From positions 1 through 36,305 of the forward strand of contig JAABNQ010000034.1 in NCBI GenBank assembly GCA_009928435.1: a stretch of 36,305 bases of DNA, in the 5' to 3' direction. Made by a program: the position numbers and the translations under genes. Of the stretch, positions 23,503 through 31,931 are shown one piece after another. Below the pieces are notes generated by a model that had not been told where the DNA came from, did not search any database, and saw nothing but the letters and a program-made list of their open reading frames with translations. The DNA comes from Bacillus sp. HF117_J1_D. Its GTDB lineage: Bacteria > Bacillota > Bacilli > Bacillales > Bacillaceae_C. Position 1 is the first letter of the stretch, and every line of letters starts with the position of its first letter.

Positions 23503-24258
23503 GTGAAATTGAATCAATCCAATCAATATATAAAGAGGGTCAAATTATTGAATGATGGCATACCAACAAAAAATGAATATCCCTTTTGCCTCCCAGCAAT
23601 TGAATCACTCACAGAACTCCCCTTGCATCCTCAAGTAACTTATATTGTTGGTGAAAATGGAATGGGGAAGTCAACTTTAATTGAAGCCATCGCCATCTCT
23701 GCTGGGTTCAATCCTGAGGGCGGCTCCTTCAACTTCAACTTTTCAACCCACGATTCACACTCAGAATTAGAGCAGTATCTTCGGTTGATAAAAGGAGTGC
23801 TAAAACCGAAAGATGGGTTCTTTCTTCGGGCAGAATCGTTCTACAATGTAGCAACAAATATTGAAGAACTTGATCATGAACCTGGCGGCCCGCGTGTCAT
23901 TGATCAGTTTGGGGGAGTTTCTCTTCATGAGCAATCACATGGAGAGTCATTCTTTGCTACTTTCACAAATCGCTTTAAAGGGAATGGACTTTATATTATG
24001 GATGAACCTGAGGCTGCACTATCGCCTCTAAGACAATTATCAATGCTGTCTCGAATCAATGAACTTGTTGATCAAGCTTCCCAGTTCATTATTGCCACGC
24101 ATTCTCCCATTATCATGGCGTATCCTAATGCTTTATTGTATGAGTTTACAAGAGATGGGATTAGAAAAACGACACTTGAAGACACGGAACACTTTCGCAT
24201 TATGAAACAGTTTTTCGATGATAAAGAACGTATGTTATTTCATTTATTTAAACATTGA
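23503..24258 (+). CDS. AAA family ATPase (COG3910-like predicted ATPase)
   Basis: A 251-aa ABC/SMC-like ATPase without other domains. Walker A GENGMGKST is at 50-58, the signature-like HEQSHGESF at 142-150, Walker B GLYIMDEPEAALSP at 162-174, and the switch histidine at 200 in IATHSP. This set matches small COG3910 predicted ATPases, whose role is not established. I use the GTG at 23503, preceded by GGAGCGG; the ATG at 23470 has no ribosome site. It is divergent from the LD-carboxypeptidase across the duplicated leader, which suggests, but does not prove, shared control. A pseudogene follows 70 bases downstream. Confidence 0.8.
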   Translation: MKLNQSNQYIKRVKLLNDGIPTKNEYPFCLPAIESLTELPLHPQVTYIVGENGMGKSTLIEAIAISAGFNPEGGSFNFNFSTHDSHSELEQYLRLIKGVLKPKDGFFLRAESFYNVATNIEELDHEPGGPRVIDQFGGVSLHEQSHGESFFATFTNRFKGNGLYIMDEPEAALSPLRQLSMLSRINELVDQASQFIIATHSPIIMAYPNALLYEFTRDGIRKTTLEDTEHFRIMKQFFDDKERMLFHLFKH

Positions 24259-24328
24259 GGATGTAGGATTCATATTTTTAACATCAATGGCCAAAGCTAA
24301 CACTAACTTTTTCCTGCGGAGGATATTG

Positions 24329-24662
24329 ATGAAAGCAACAGACGTATTGGTACAGTGTTTGAAAAACGATTGCTGGAAAGGAGACCCTTGATCTGGTTAA
24401 GTCCATATCCCGATCCCAACAAAGCCAATTTATTCCGGTTAGACATGAACAAGGAGCGGATTTTATGGCAAAAGACATGTTGCCGAAAGACGCTCCCAAT
24501 AATTATTTTACGTTTGAATTCAATGAAAATGATCTAGTCTTATCAGGAATTGATGGGGCTGACCTATTGATTGTCATAGGGTTTGATACAATAGAAGGAC
24601 TCCCAAGAGAATGGAACCGCAGGCAGATTCCCATCTCACATATTGACTTGGGAGCACATTAA
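24329..24662 (+). pseudogene. Decayed acetolactate synthase-like ThDP enzyme
   Basis: Three pieces of one AlsS/IlvB-type protein are visible. Frame 1 reads MKATDVLVQCLKN after a good site (GCGGAGG). A frame change follows, then IAGKETLDLVKSISRSQQSQ and FIPVRHEQGADFMA, which includes the catalytic-glutamate motif RHEQ. The same frame then jumps straight to KDMLPKDAPNNYF and LLIVIGFDTIEGLPREWNRR of the central domain, ending in HIDLGAH and a stop. So there is a small deletion with frameshift near residue 13, a loss of roughly 200 residues after FMA, and no C-terminal ThDP-binding half. A protein from it could not be active. Any intact paralogue lies outside the window. Confidence 0.85.
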
Positions 24663-24771
24663 AACGATGTGTGAAGCCTAAGTAAATGACTATAATTACC
24701 ATTCTCCCCTTGTTTTTCACTTCAAAAGACCTGATTTTATAATAGGACTATATCCACTTCCTGAATAATCT

Positions 24772-24812
24772 AAAAAGTTAATATAATTAGTATAGTAATA
24801 TACTAACTTTTT
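24772..24812 (+). promoter_or_regulatory. Inverted repeat over the promoter/leader of the M28 peptidase gene
   Basis: AAAAAGTTAATATA (24772-24785) pairs with TATACTAACTTTTT (24799-24812), 13 of 14 bases. A TATAAT box sits at 24782-24787, and the ribosome site AGGAGG begins one base after the right arm. It may be an operator or an RNA hairpin shielding the start. Confidence 0.5.
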
Positions 24813-24829
24813 AGGAGGCTTGAATCAAA

Positions 24830-26215
24830 ATGGTACCTAGAAAAATAACATTTACAGCTCTTTTAATGGCCGCCGCTTTAGCAATCGGAGTCCCTGCCAC
24901 TTTAGCCAATGAACCTTCTGCTCCTCCAGCCCAGGCACAAAAAGCTTTTGATAATAAAATTATCAAAAAAATCCGTGCTGATAACATGTATAATCATATT
25001 GCAAAACTGGCTGCAAAACCACGTGTAGCTGGCTCGGAGGCTGAGTGGAAAGCTGTCCAATACATTGAAGATAGATTCTCTTCTTATGGCTATGAAACAG
25101 AAATTCAACCGTTTACGTTTGAAAACTACTATGCTCCCAATGTATTTGTTACAGCAAATGAACAGACCCTGACATCCAACAGTTTCACGTATACACCGAA
25201 CGGAGTTGTGACTGCGGATTTGGTATATGCGGGGTTTGGACAGGCTTCAGATGTGGAAGGCACGGATATGAGTGGTAAAGTCGCCTTAGTTCAAAGGGGA
25301 GAAATTTCTTTTGCAGAAAAGGTATTGAATGCTGCCAAAGCAGGAGCTTCCGCCGTGATCATTTTTAATAATGAATCAGGTGTAATAAATGGAACACTGG
25401 GAGAAGCAAATGATAACTACGTACCAGCTGTTGCACTTTCTCAGACGGACGGTGAAAAACTGAGATCTGCATTAACGGAAGGTCAAACCGTTTCTGTTAC
25501 AGTCAGTGTTACTGATGGGCGGATCGTTGAGGAAACATCTCATAATGTAATCGCCATCAAAAAGCCGACACAGAAAAATAAAGCAACAGACAAAATCGTT
25601 GTTGTAGGTGCACATCACGACTCTGTCCCTGGAGCACCAGGTGCGAACGACGATGCTTCTGGGGTTGCAGCCTCCCTTGAATTGGCACGTGTGATAGCCA
25701 ATATGCCGACTGACACGGAAATTCGCTTTGTCACCTTTGGTGCTGAAGAGCTTGGATTAATTGGCTCTTATGAGTATGTGGATTCCCTTTCACAGAATGA
25801 GCGAGACCGGATTGTTGGAATGTGGCAAATGGATATGGTCGGAAGCCGGGATGCAGGAGAGTTGGTCATGTTTACTGTGGACGGAGAGAAAAACATAGTT
25901 ACCGACCTGTCAGCCTCTGCCGGAGTAAGAACTGGTACTCCTTTAACATACGGACAAGAAGGTCGGAGTGACCATGTTCCTTTCTATGAAGCAGGCATTC
26001 CAGCAGCATTGTTCATCCATAACCCTGTAGAGCCTTGGTACCATACGCCTGATGATTCGCTTGATAAGATCAGCAAGGAAAAGCTTCAAGAGACTGCTGA
26101 AATTGTTGGTGCAGCAGTCTATCATGTAGCGCGTCCTGATACACCGGCCCTTGAAAGAGCCAAAGTGGCGCCTAAACCCGTTGACTATGAAAAAATGGTG
26201 GGTGGACTACAATAG
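24830..26215 (+). CDS. Secreted M28 family aminopeptidase with PA domain (YwaD-like)
   Basis: A 461-aa zinc aminopeptidase. Order: signal peptide (about 1-26, ending near ATLANE), peptidase N-terminal region, protease-associated insert (about 120-220, with MSGKVALVQRGEISFAEKV), then the M28 catalytic domain. Metal and catalytic residues are present: His262 and Asp264 in GAHHDS, Asp274 in GANDDASG, Glu306/307 in GAEELGLIGS, Asp335 in WQMDMVGSR and His405 in WYHTPDD. It would trim N-terminal residues from peptides outside the cell. AGGAGG lies 12 bases before the ATG, rather far. Transcribed alone and ended by a clear terminator; B. subtilis YwaD has the same build. Confidence 0.9.
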   Translation: MVPRKITFTALLMAAALAIGVPATLANEPSAPPAQAQKAFDNKIIKKIRADNMYNHIAKLAAKPRVAGSEAEWKAVQYIEDRFSSYGYETEIQPFTFENYYAPNVFVTANEQTLTSNSFTYTPNGVVTADLVYAGFGQASDVEGTDMSGKVALVQRGEISFAEKVLNAAKAGASAVIIFNNESGVINGTLGEANDNYVPAVALSQTDGEKLRSALTEGQTVSVTVSVTDGRIVEETSHNVIAIKKPTQKNKATDKIVVVGAHHDSVPGAPGANDDASGVAASLELARVIANMPTDTEIRFVTFGAEELGLIGSYEYVDSLSQNERDRIVGMWQMDMVGSRDAGELVMFTVDGEKNIVTDLSASAGVRTGTPLTYGQEGRSDHVPFYEAGIPAALFIHNPVEPWYHTPDDSLDKISKEKLQETAEIVGAAVYHVARPDTPALERAKVAPKPVDYEKMVGGLQ

Positions 26216-26216
26216 G

Positions 26217-26245
26217 AAAAGCGGAGGCACCTACCCTCCGCTTTT
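26217..26245 (+). terminator. Terminator of the M28 peptidase gene
   Basis: Perfect 11-bp stem AAAAGCGGAGG / CCTCCGCTTTT with a 7-base loop, directly after the stop codon. Confidence 0.85.
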
Positions 26246-26379
26246 ATATTCCTCAAAACATGATCACCTTCAAACTCATCCTTCCCACCCCCCTTCGTTA
26301 AAATTATCCTACTTTCTTCTTTATCTCCTTTCATATATAATAAGTAGTATTGAAATTATATAGAAAAGGATATGGGGTT

Positions 26380-27399
26380 ATGATTCTTGGTTTAACTATT
26401 ATATTAATTCTAGTTTTATTCTTGCCTTTTACTGTCGGTGCTGTAGAAAAGAATTTGGAAGCCTTTTTATTTATTATGGGTATCCTAGCTGCTTGGATCA
26501 GCCATGTGTTGGACGGGGAGCTTTTTGCAAAAGCGTTGGTGGACCCGATACATATTACATTAGCTGTTCTCATTGCCGGTTTGTTATTTAAATGGTTCCA
26601 GTCCTCTATTGAAAAAGGCATTCTGGGAATGAGCCGTGCAATTCCATCACGTTTGTTTATAGCGCTGGTTGTAATCGTTCTCGGTTTGATCTCCAGTGTT
26701 ATTACAGCTATTATTGCGGCAATCGTCCTTGTTGTGATTGTAAGCGTATTGCGTTTGGAAAGGAAATCGGAAATCCGCTTTGTCATTCTTGCTTGCTTCT
26801 CTATCGGACTAGGTGCTGCCTTAACTCCGATTGGTGAACCTTTATCAACGATTGCTGTTAGTAAGCTGGATGAAGACTTCTTTTACTTGCTTGAATTAAT
26901 TGGCCCGGACGTCATACCAGCAGTCACATTGTTTGGTATTCTAGCAGCGATCATTGTCAATCCTACTAGAAGAGAAGATGGACTCTCCGCTAGCCTTGAA
27001 GCGGAAAGCTATCCTGAGATTTTGATTCGTGCTTTTAAAGTGTATTTGTTCGTCATGGGGCTTACATTGCTCGGGGCTGGTTTTGAACCGTTCATTGAAA
27101 GATATTTGCTTGGACTCAGTCCGCAAATCTTATATTGGATTAACATGATTTCCGCTATCCTGGATAATGCTACATTAGCTGCGGCTGAAATAAGCCCACA
27201 AATGAGTGATACTACTCTTATTTCTATTTTACTTGGGCTGCTTATCAGTGGGGGGATGCTTATTCCAGGAAATATCCCGAACATTATTGCAGCGGGCAAA
27301 TTAAACATCACAAGCCGGGAATGGGCTAGATTTGGTGTTCCTGTCGGCTTGATTGCAATGGTCATTTACTTTATCATCATTCTTATTTTCTATGTATGA
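26380..27399 (+). CDS. DUF1646 family membrane protein
   Basis: A 339-aa protein with about nine to ten hydrophobic segments. GLGAALTPIGEPLSTIAVSKL in the middle, NMISAILDNATLAAAEISP, and GGMLIPGNIPNIIAAGKLNI near the end recall the paired re-entrant signatures of ion-transporter superfamily proteins such as arsenite/Na+ antiporters; this likeness is why DUF1646 proteins are often called putative cation transporters. The solute is unknown. I start at the ATG at 26380, 9 bases after AAAGGA; the TTG at 26350 would add ten basic residues. It is a single gene, ended by the bidirectional terminator shared with the aminopeptidase. Confidence 0.8.
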   Translation: MILGLTIILILVLFLPFTVGAVEKNLEAFLFIMGILAAWISHVLDGELFAKALVDPIHITLAVLIAGLLFKWFQSSIEKGILGMSRAIPSRLFIALVVIVLGLISSVITAIIAAIVLVVIVSVLRLERKSEIRFVILACFSIGLGAALTPIGEPLSTIAVSKLDEDFFYLLELIGPDVIPAVTLFGILAAIIVNPTRREDGLSASLEAESYPEILIRAFKVYLFVMGLTLLGAGFEPFIERYLLGLSPQILYWINMISAILDNATLAAAEISPQMSDTTLISILLGLLISGGMLIPGNIPNIIAAGKLNITSREWARFGVPVGLIAMVIYFIIILIFYV

Positions 27400-27400
27400 A

Positions 27401-27431
27401 AAAAACTCCTGGATAAGCTCCAGGAGTTTTT
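27401..27431. terminator. Bidirectional terminator between DUF1646 and pepA genes
   Basis: Perfect 13-bp stem AAAAACTCCTGGA / TCCAGGAGTTTTT with a 5-base loop between two convergent genes. Confidence 0.9.
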
Positions 27432-27432
27432 C

Positions 27433-28821
27433 TCACTTTGATATTTCCACTGCAAAGTCTGCTAAGAGCCGGGCGCCGAACCCTGTCGCGGTTTTTGGAT
27501 AATACCCAGTTGCACTACTGCTTTCCATCACACCAGCCATATCAACGTGCAGCCAGTTTACTGACTCAGATACAAAACGGCGCAGGAACAGTGCAGCTGT
27601 AATGGCTCCAGCCTCACCTTTCGAGCTGATGTTGCACAAATCCGCATAATCACTGTCAAGATACCGGTCATAGTCGTTCATTAATGGAAGCGGCCAGACT
27701 CGGTCCCCATTACTTTCGCCAATCTCCTTCAATCGGACAGAGAGCTCTTCATCCCCAAACACACCTGCAATCTTCGACCCAAGTGCATTGGCCACCGCCC
27801 CTGTTAATGTTGCAATATCAACGATATATTTAGCCCCTAAATCCTCCGCTCGAATGATACCATCTGCCAAAATGAGGCGTCCTTCTGCATCAGTATTTCC
27901 CACCTGAACAGTTAATCCGTTTTTATAGCGAATGACTTCAGATGGAAGGAGGGATTCTTTACCTGGCATATTCTCCACCATCGGGATCAGGGCTGTTACA
28001 TTCACTTTTGCCCCTGACAAAGACAATAATTTCATTGCCCCGGCAACGGCTGCTGCTCCTCCCATGTCCATCCTCATATCACTTATATCCCGGCCACGCT
28101 TCAAACTAATTCCGCCCGTATCAAAAGTGACTCCCTTACCAACAAGCGCAATAAGCGGTTTACTTTCGTCTCCCCGATAAACCAATTCAACAAACGCCGG
28201 GTCGTATTTGCTCCCCCGGTTTACAGCCAGTACCCCATGCATCTCCATTTCTTCCAATTGCTGCTTCCGGAAAATGTTCACTTCCACTTTCTCGTTCGCA
28301 AATGCTTCCTGAAGCACCTCTGGAAATGTTTCAGGATTCAGGACATTCGGTACTTCGTTCATCAGATCTCTTGAAAAAGACACAGCTTCGGCCCTGATTT
28401 CCCCTTCACGAATAAAGGGCTCAACACTCTCGTAATCTCTCAATTCCAATTTGGTTTGAAATGGTGTTTGGCTTGATTTATATGTTAAAAATTGATAGGA
28501 ACCGAGATGCCATCCTTCTACAAAGGCCCGTACAGCCTCCCCTTTTACTAGATCAGATACACCGTCTGACAGTTCGTTCACATTTAAATAAGCCTCATCC
28601 ACTTTCCGAGAGCTCAAATTTCTTGCAATCGCCCCAGCCAAATGGCGAATGCCCTCATACATCTGTTGCTTTTTATTGAGCGGCTTGATTATCATATAGA
28701 ACTTCCCATCAATCCATACAGGATTGAAGCCGGAACTGCCGTTTTCCATATATTCCGTGATATTCGCCGCATGTTGAACTGCTTTACTGTTGGAAAATAT
28801 AATCTCCGCTTTCATTCCCAT
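27433..28821 (-). CDS. Leucyl aminopeptidase, family M17
   Basis: A 462-aa cytoplasmic dinuclear-metal aminopeptidase that frees N-terminal residues from peptides. The M17 signature NTDAEGRLILADG is present, with GKGVTFDTGGISLK (metal and catalytic lysine), MRMDMGGAAAV, and ATLTGAVANALG. B. subtilis YuiE is the likely counterpart. The N-terminal 150 residues are the usual, less conserved macro-like domain. AAGGAGGAG lies 3-5 bases before the ATG at 28821; a second ATG two codons later is possible. It begins 27 bases after the DUF1002 gene and is the last gene of that minus-strand operon. Confidence 0.92.
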   Translation of the reverse strand: MGMKAEIIFSNSKAVQHAANITEYMENGSSGFNPVWIDGKFYMIIKPLNKKQQMYEGIRHLAGAIARNLSSRKVDEAYLNVNELSDGVSDLVKGEAVRAFVEGWHLGSYQFLTYKSSQTPFQTKLELRDYESVEPFIREGEIRAEAVSFSRDLMNEVPNVLNPETFPEVLQEAFANEKVEVNIFRKQQLEEMEMHGVLAVNRGSKYDPAFVELVYRGDESKPLIALVGKGVTFDTGGISLKRGRDISDMRMDMGGAAAVAGAMKLLSLSGAKVNVTALIPMVENMPGKESLLPSEVIRYKNGLTVQVGNTDAEGRLILADGIIRAEDLGAKYIVDIATLTGAVANALGSKIAGVFGDEELSVRLKEIGESNGDRVWPLPLMNDYDRYLDSDYADLCNISSKGEAGAITAALFLRRFVSESVNWLHVDMAGVMESSSATGYYPKTATGFGARLLADFAVEISK

Positions 28822-28848
28822 CCACTCCTCCTTCTGTAAAAATAAGCA

Positions 28849-29754
28849 TTATTTAAACAAATTGCGAATGGAATCAAATAGTTTTTGGAAGAAGTTCGCT
28901 ACACCGTCCCAAAATCCTTCATCGCCAACAACCTTTTCCAGCTTCCCTTTTATATCTTTAGAAATATCTTCAAGCTGCTGCTTCACTTGTCCAAAATCAA
29001 TATCCAAATCACGCATTTTGTCAAAAAGATCAATCAACAGCTGACGATCCTTTTCACTAAGCTCAATATTCATTTTATCCAATTGCTCCTGAACGATTTG
29101 CTCTACGTCTTCTCTCGTTGCAGGGTTTTGCTCTGCAATCATTTTTTTAATTTCAGTCAGCAGCTCCGTTACTTGCTCATCGTTCATCCCCTCTTTGTCC
29201 GCCAACTCCGTTGCCAATTCCAACTCTTCATTAGCAACCTCCATGCGGTCCTGATCAAGGATTTCCCCCTTGCTTTCATAAGCCTTATAAATTCCAACCA
29301 AAGCAGAGTGTCCTGTCACTTTAACAGGTGACGCCACATCAACATTCGCATTTTCCACTCCAGCTGTTAATAGAGCGTTCGCATACATTTCAGTTGTAAC
29401 CTCGGTAATATTGTCAGGGGTTACAATCTTTACAACCAAACCGTTTCCCCTATCTTTTAATGTGATTTTTGCTGACGAGAACATTCTGGAATTTGGATTC
29501 CCATTAATCAAGCGAGCCAAATCCTTGGCCGTGACTGTAATTTCATCAACATTTTGCGGATTATCCACTTTCAGAAGCCTTCTCACTTCTTCTTTCTGTT
29601 CAGCTGTAAGAGTTTCACCATAAACAACGATCGGTACGCCGAGCTTTTCATTAATCACATCATCATTTTCTGCAAATGCCTGCCCCTGTCCGAAAAAAAT
29701 GAAGCCGATACTTAGGATGCCTGCCAAAAACAGATTGCTTGCTTTCTTTATCAT
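28849..29754 (-). CDS. DUF1002 domain secreted protein (YpuA-like)
   Basis: A 301-aa exported protein. The signal peptide ends at Ala28 (AFA before END). The DUF1002 domain follows (IVVYGETLTAEQKEEVRRLL, GLVVKIVTPDNITEVT, YANALLTAGVENANVDVASP and KVTGHSALVGIYKAYE), then a long helical, acidic C-terminal part (residues 180-290) with a short aromatic end, FWDGVANFFQKLFDSIRNLF. No lipobox is seen. Function is unknown; B. subtilis YpuA belongs to the same family. AGGAGG precedes the ATG. It is 12 bases from the upstream protease gene and 27 bases from pepA, so all three should share a transcript. Confidence 0.85.
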   Translation of the reverse strand: MIKKASNLFLAGILSIGFIFFGQGQAFAENDDVINEKLGVPIVVYGETLTAEQKEEVRRLLKVDNPQNVDEITVTAKDLARLINGNPNSRMFSSAKITLKDRGNGLVVKIVTPDNITEVTTEMYANALLTAGVENANVDVASPVKVTGHSALVGIYKAYESKGEILDQDRMEVANEELELATELADKEGMNDEQVTELLTEIKKMIAEQNPATREDVEQIVQEQLDKMNIELSEKDRQLLIDLFDKMRDLDIDFGQVKQQLEDISKDIKGKLEKVVGDEGFWDGVANFFQKLFDSIRNLFK

Positions 29755-29766
29755 GTTGAATGCCTC

Positions 29767-30804
29767 CTATGACTTTGGATGAAGCTGATCTAAATAATTC
29801 ACTGCTTCATCCAATGTTTTAACCGGTACTATTTTAACGTCATATCCATATTTTTCAACTTCCGCTTTTACTTCTTTTTCATTTGTGTCCTCTGGAAGAA
29901 TATCCATAGGGCAAAAGAATATGTCCATTCCTGCTTTATCAACCGCTGCAATCTTCTCAGCTATACCACCGATTTGCCCAACATTCCCATCCTTGTCAAT
30001 TGTACCTGTCCCAGCTACTTCGTAGCCTTTGGTCATATCCTCACCTGTCGCTTGATTGTATATTTCAAGGGAGAACATTAGACCTGCGGAAGGTCCGCCT
30101 ATATCTCCTGCCTGAATATTAACCTTCCGGCCTGTCTTGACTTCAACATATTCCTCAAAGCCAACCCCAATCCCAGGCTGAGACTTCCTTCCTGGAAGCA
30201 GGATCAGCTCCACCTGCTCTTCTTTCATTTCTCCATCACGATCAAAAGTAACAGTAACGCTTTCGCCTGCTTTCTTTCCTTTAAAATAAACAAGCAAATC
30301 TTCGGTTGCATGGATTGTTTTTCCGTCAACTTTCGTGATAATATCTCCCGTCTCAATGATTCCTTTCGCCTTTGAATTTTGGCTGAAATTCCTTACAATC
30401 ATCCCTTTGGGAATCAGTTGTACTTCTTCACCCGCCGCTGTCAATCCAGCGATAATGGCATTTTCTTGGGAGGATTTCATCAAATAAGCAAGCCAACGGT
30501 TATATTCCTTTTCAGACATGTCCCCTTTCACTGCGTGTGACCGCTGAATATCTGTATGCGGTGCAAGAAGGCCATATGCTAAATAGTAAATATTACTTGC
30601 CTTCACTGACAGGACAGTAGTCAAATATAAGTGGCCCCGCTCTGCCTTTTCCCCTTTTTCAACCGTTACCTTTGAGCCCAGTTCCTCTACTGAACCCGGC
30701 TGAAATAAATAAAAAGGCGTAGGAACAAACAAGGTGACAGCGAATATTAAGCATATAATAATGATGATTCTTTTTCTTCTTGTCATCTGCACAGAATGTT
30801 TCAT
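29767..30804 (-). CDS. YlbL/SepM-like membrane serine protease with PDZ and Lon-type domains
   Basis: A 345-aa membrane-anchored protease. One N-terminal membrane segment (about 11-30) is followed by an extracytoplasmic PDZ domain (about 130-205, with IIETGDIITKVDGKTI) and a family S16 domain. The Ser-Lys dyad is Ser239 in GGPSAGLMFSLE and Lys284 in IAEKIAAVDKAG. Relatives include B. subtilis YlbL, implicated in clearing the SOS division inhibitor YneA, and streptococcal SepM, which processes a signal peptide. It is not in the usual ylbL location, so it may be a paralogue. AAAGGA is 14 bases before the ATG, which is rather far. First gene of the operon with DUF1002 and pepA. Confidence 0.85.
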   Translation of the reverse strand: MKHSVQMTRRKRIIIIICLIFAVTLFVPTPFYLFQPGSVEELGSKVTVEKGEKAERGHLYLTTVLSVKASNIYYLAYGLLAPHTDIQRSHAVKGDMSEKEYNRWLAYLMKSSQENAIIAGLTAAGEEVQLIPKGMIVRNFSQNSKAKGIIETGDIITKVDGKTIHATEDLLVYFKGKKAGESVTVTFDRDGEMKEEQVELILLPGRKSQPGIGVGFEEYVEVKTGRKVNIQAGDIGGPSAGLMFSLEIYNQATGEDMTKGYEVAGTGTIDKDGNVGQIGGIAEKIAAVDKAGMDIFFCPMDILPEDTNEKEVKAEVEKYGYDVKIVPVKTLDEAVNYLDQLHPKS

Positions 30805-31117
30805 GGATTATGTCATGTTCCTTTCCGTTCCGGCTTTGATTTTGCTTAAATTCCATCCATTTATTGATATTGTACTTTTGAATTGCCATTTTTGTCCATG
30901 TATATAGATGGATACTGTCGAGACCGAATCGGGCGGCAGATGAATGCACAATACTCCTTGTTGAATCAGCTAGACTGCCATCAAGTCCTAACCTTGCGGT
31001 TCATAACAGCGAGGATAACTCTTTTTGAAAACATCAGAAAAGAGAAAAACCCTGTTTAGCGATTGCGAAGCTGAACAAGGGTCCAATATTTTTTACTGAA
31101 TGAAGTTAAAACACTTT
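30805..31117. other. Intergenic gap upstream of the YlbL-like operon
   Basis: 313 bases. The left part should hold the operon promoter; a frame on the minus strand from 30949 reads through it but lacks a ribosome site and runs into the protease gene. The right end holds the purC terminator. Confidence 0.5.
31046..31081 (-). terminator. Terminator of purC
   Basis: On the minus strand CCCTTGTTCAGC pairs with GCTAAACAGGG (one bulge, one mismatch) around TTCGCAATC and is followed by TTTTTCTCTTTT. Confidence 0.8.
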
Positions 31118-31804
31118 TTATTCGCTGAGAATTAATTCTCCAAGCTTTAATGGTTCAATGTAATCCCCGTTTTTGTAAGCTCTCATATTGCCGCCGGAAA
31201 TCTCGTCAATCAAGGTAATTTCTTTATTATCTCCTGCTCTTCCAAATTCGAGCTTAATATCATATAAGTCAATGCCTCTTTTTTCAAGGTCCGCTTTGAT
31301 AATTGAACCGATTTCCCGTGTCAGTTCCTTCAGCCTTTGATATTCATCATGACTCAAAATACCGAGCATAGCCAATGCATCTTCGCTAATTGGCGGATCC
31401 TGACGCACATCATCCTTCAAAGTCACTTCCACAAATCCATCTAGCTCCTGGCCTTCTTTCGCATACATGCCATACCTGCGCAAAAAGCTTCCTACTGCGC
31501 GATAACGGCAAATGACTTCCAGACCATTGCCAAACATCTGCGCCGGCTTTACTGTCATAGTTGTGTCTTCTATGCTTGCATTAACGAAATGGGTTGGAAT
31601 TCCCTTTTGCTCTAAAAGTTCAAAGAAATATTTAGTAAGACGAAGACCTGTTTTGCCTGCCCCTTCGATTGTCAAACCAACTGTATTGGCACCTGGATCA
31701 AATACTCCGTCTTCTCCGGTTACATCATCTTTAAATTTTAATAGATAATTTCCATCTTCCAATTCAAATACGGTTTTTGTTTTACCTTCATAAACCAATT
31801 TCAT
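31118..31804 (-). CDS. purC: Phosphoribosylaminoimidazole-succinocarboxamide synthase (SAICAR synthase)
   Basis: PurC joins aspartate to carboxyaminoimidazole ribotide with ATP, the seventh-to-eighth step of purine synthesis. The 228-aa protein carries MKLVYEGKTKTVFELE, LLKFKDDVTGEDGVFDPGAN, VICRYRAVGSFLRRYG, DIKLEFGR and LIDEISGGNMR, all SAICAR synthase landmarks. The stretch TGEDGVFDPGANTVGLTIEG looks like the variant common in clostridia rather than the one in the Bacillus pur operon. It stands alone, outside any purine cluster, so it may be a second copy. I start at the ATG at 31804, after GGGGGAC; the ATG at 31819 lies on that site. Ends at a clear terminator. Confidence 0.9.
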   Translation of the reverse strand: MKLVYEGKTKTVFELEDGNYLLKFKDDVTGEDGVFDPGANTVGLTIEGAGKTGLRLTKYFFELLEQKGIPTHFVNASIEDTTMTVKPAQMFGNGLEVICRYRAVGSFLRRYGMYAKEGQELDGFVEVTLKDDVRQDPPISEDALAMLGILSHDEYQRLKELTREIGSIIKADLEKRGIDLYDIKLEFGRAGDNKEITLIDEISGGNMRAYKNGDYIEPLKLGELILSE

Positions 31805-31841
31805 TCGGCTGTCCCCCATGCGTTAATTTCGTTACGTTCAT

Positions 31842-31860
31842 ATCATACCACAGTATGTAT
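31842..31860 (-). promoter_or_regulatory. Possible extended -10 and operator of purC
   Basis: On the minus strand TGGTATGAT (31842-31850) fits an extended -10. It overlaps the palindrome CATAC-TGTG-GTATG, so a repressor bound there would block transcription. I see no PurR box of the usual CCGAA/TTCGG type. Confidence 0.35.
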
Positions 31861-31931
31861 AAATCCACTGAAAATAGATAAATTTGGCATGATGTTTCAA
31901 TATGATGAGAGGTTTAATTTTGGCCCAAATC

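Noticed and set aside
26331-26786. Minus-strand 151-codon frame opposite the DUF1646 gene
   Set aside because: It is Ile/Thr/Lys biased as expected for an antisense shadow of a membrane protein, has no ribosome site and does not resemble any protein family.
30659-30949. Minus-strand 96-codon frame running into the YlbL-like gene
   Set aside because: It overlaps the start of the real gene in another frame, lacks a ribosome site and has a lysine/asparagine composition typical of AT-rich non-coding DNA.
31820-31931. Purine or guanine riboswitch, or PurR box, upstream of purC
   Set aside because: The leader is too short for a riboswitch, no three-way junction or paired loops can be drawn, and the CCGAA/TTCGG type PurR motif is absent.
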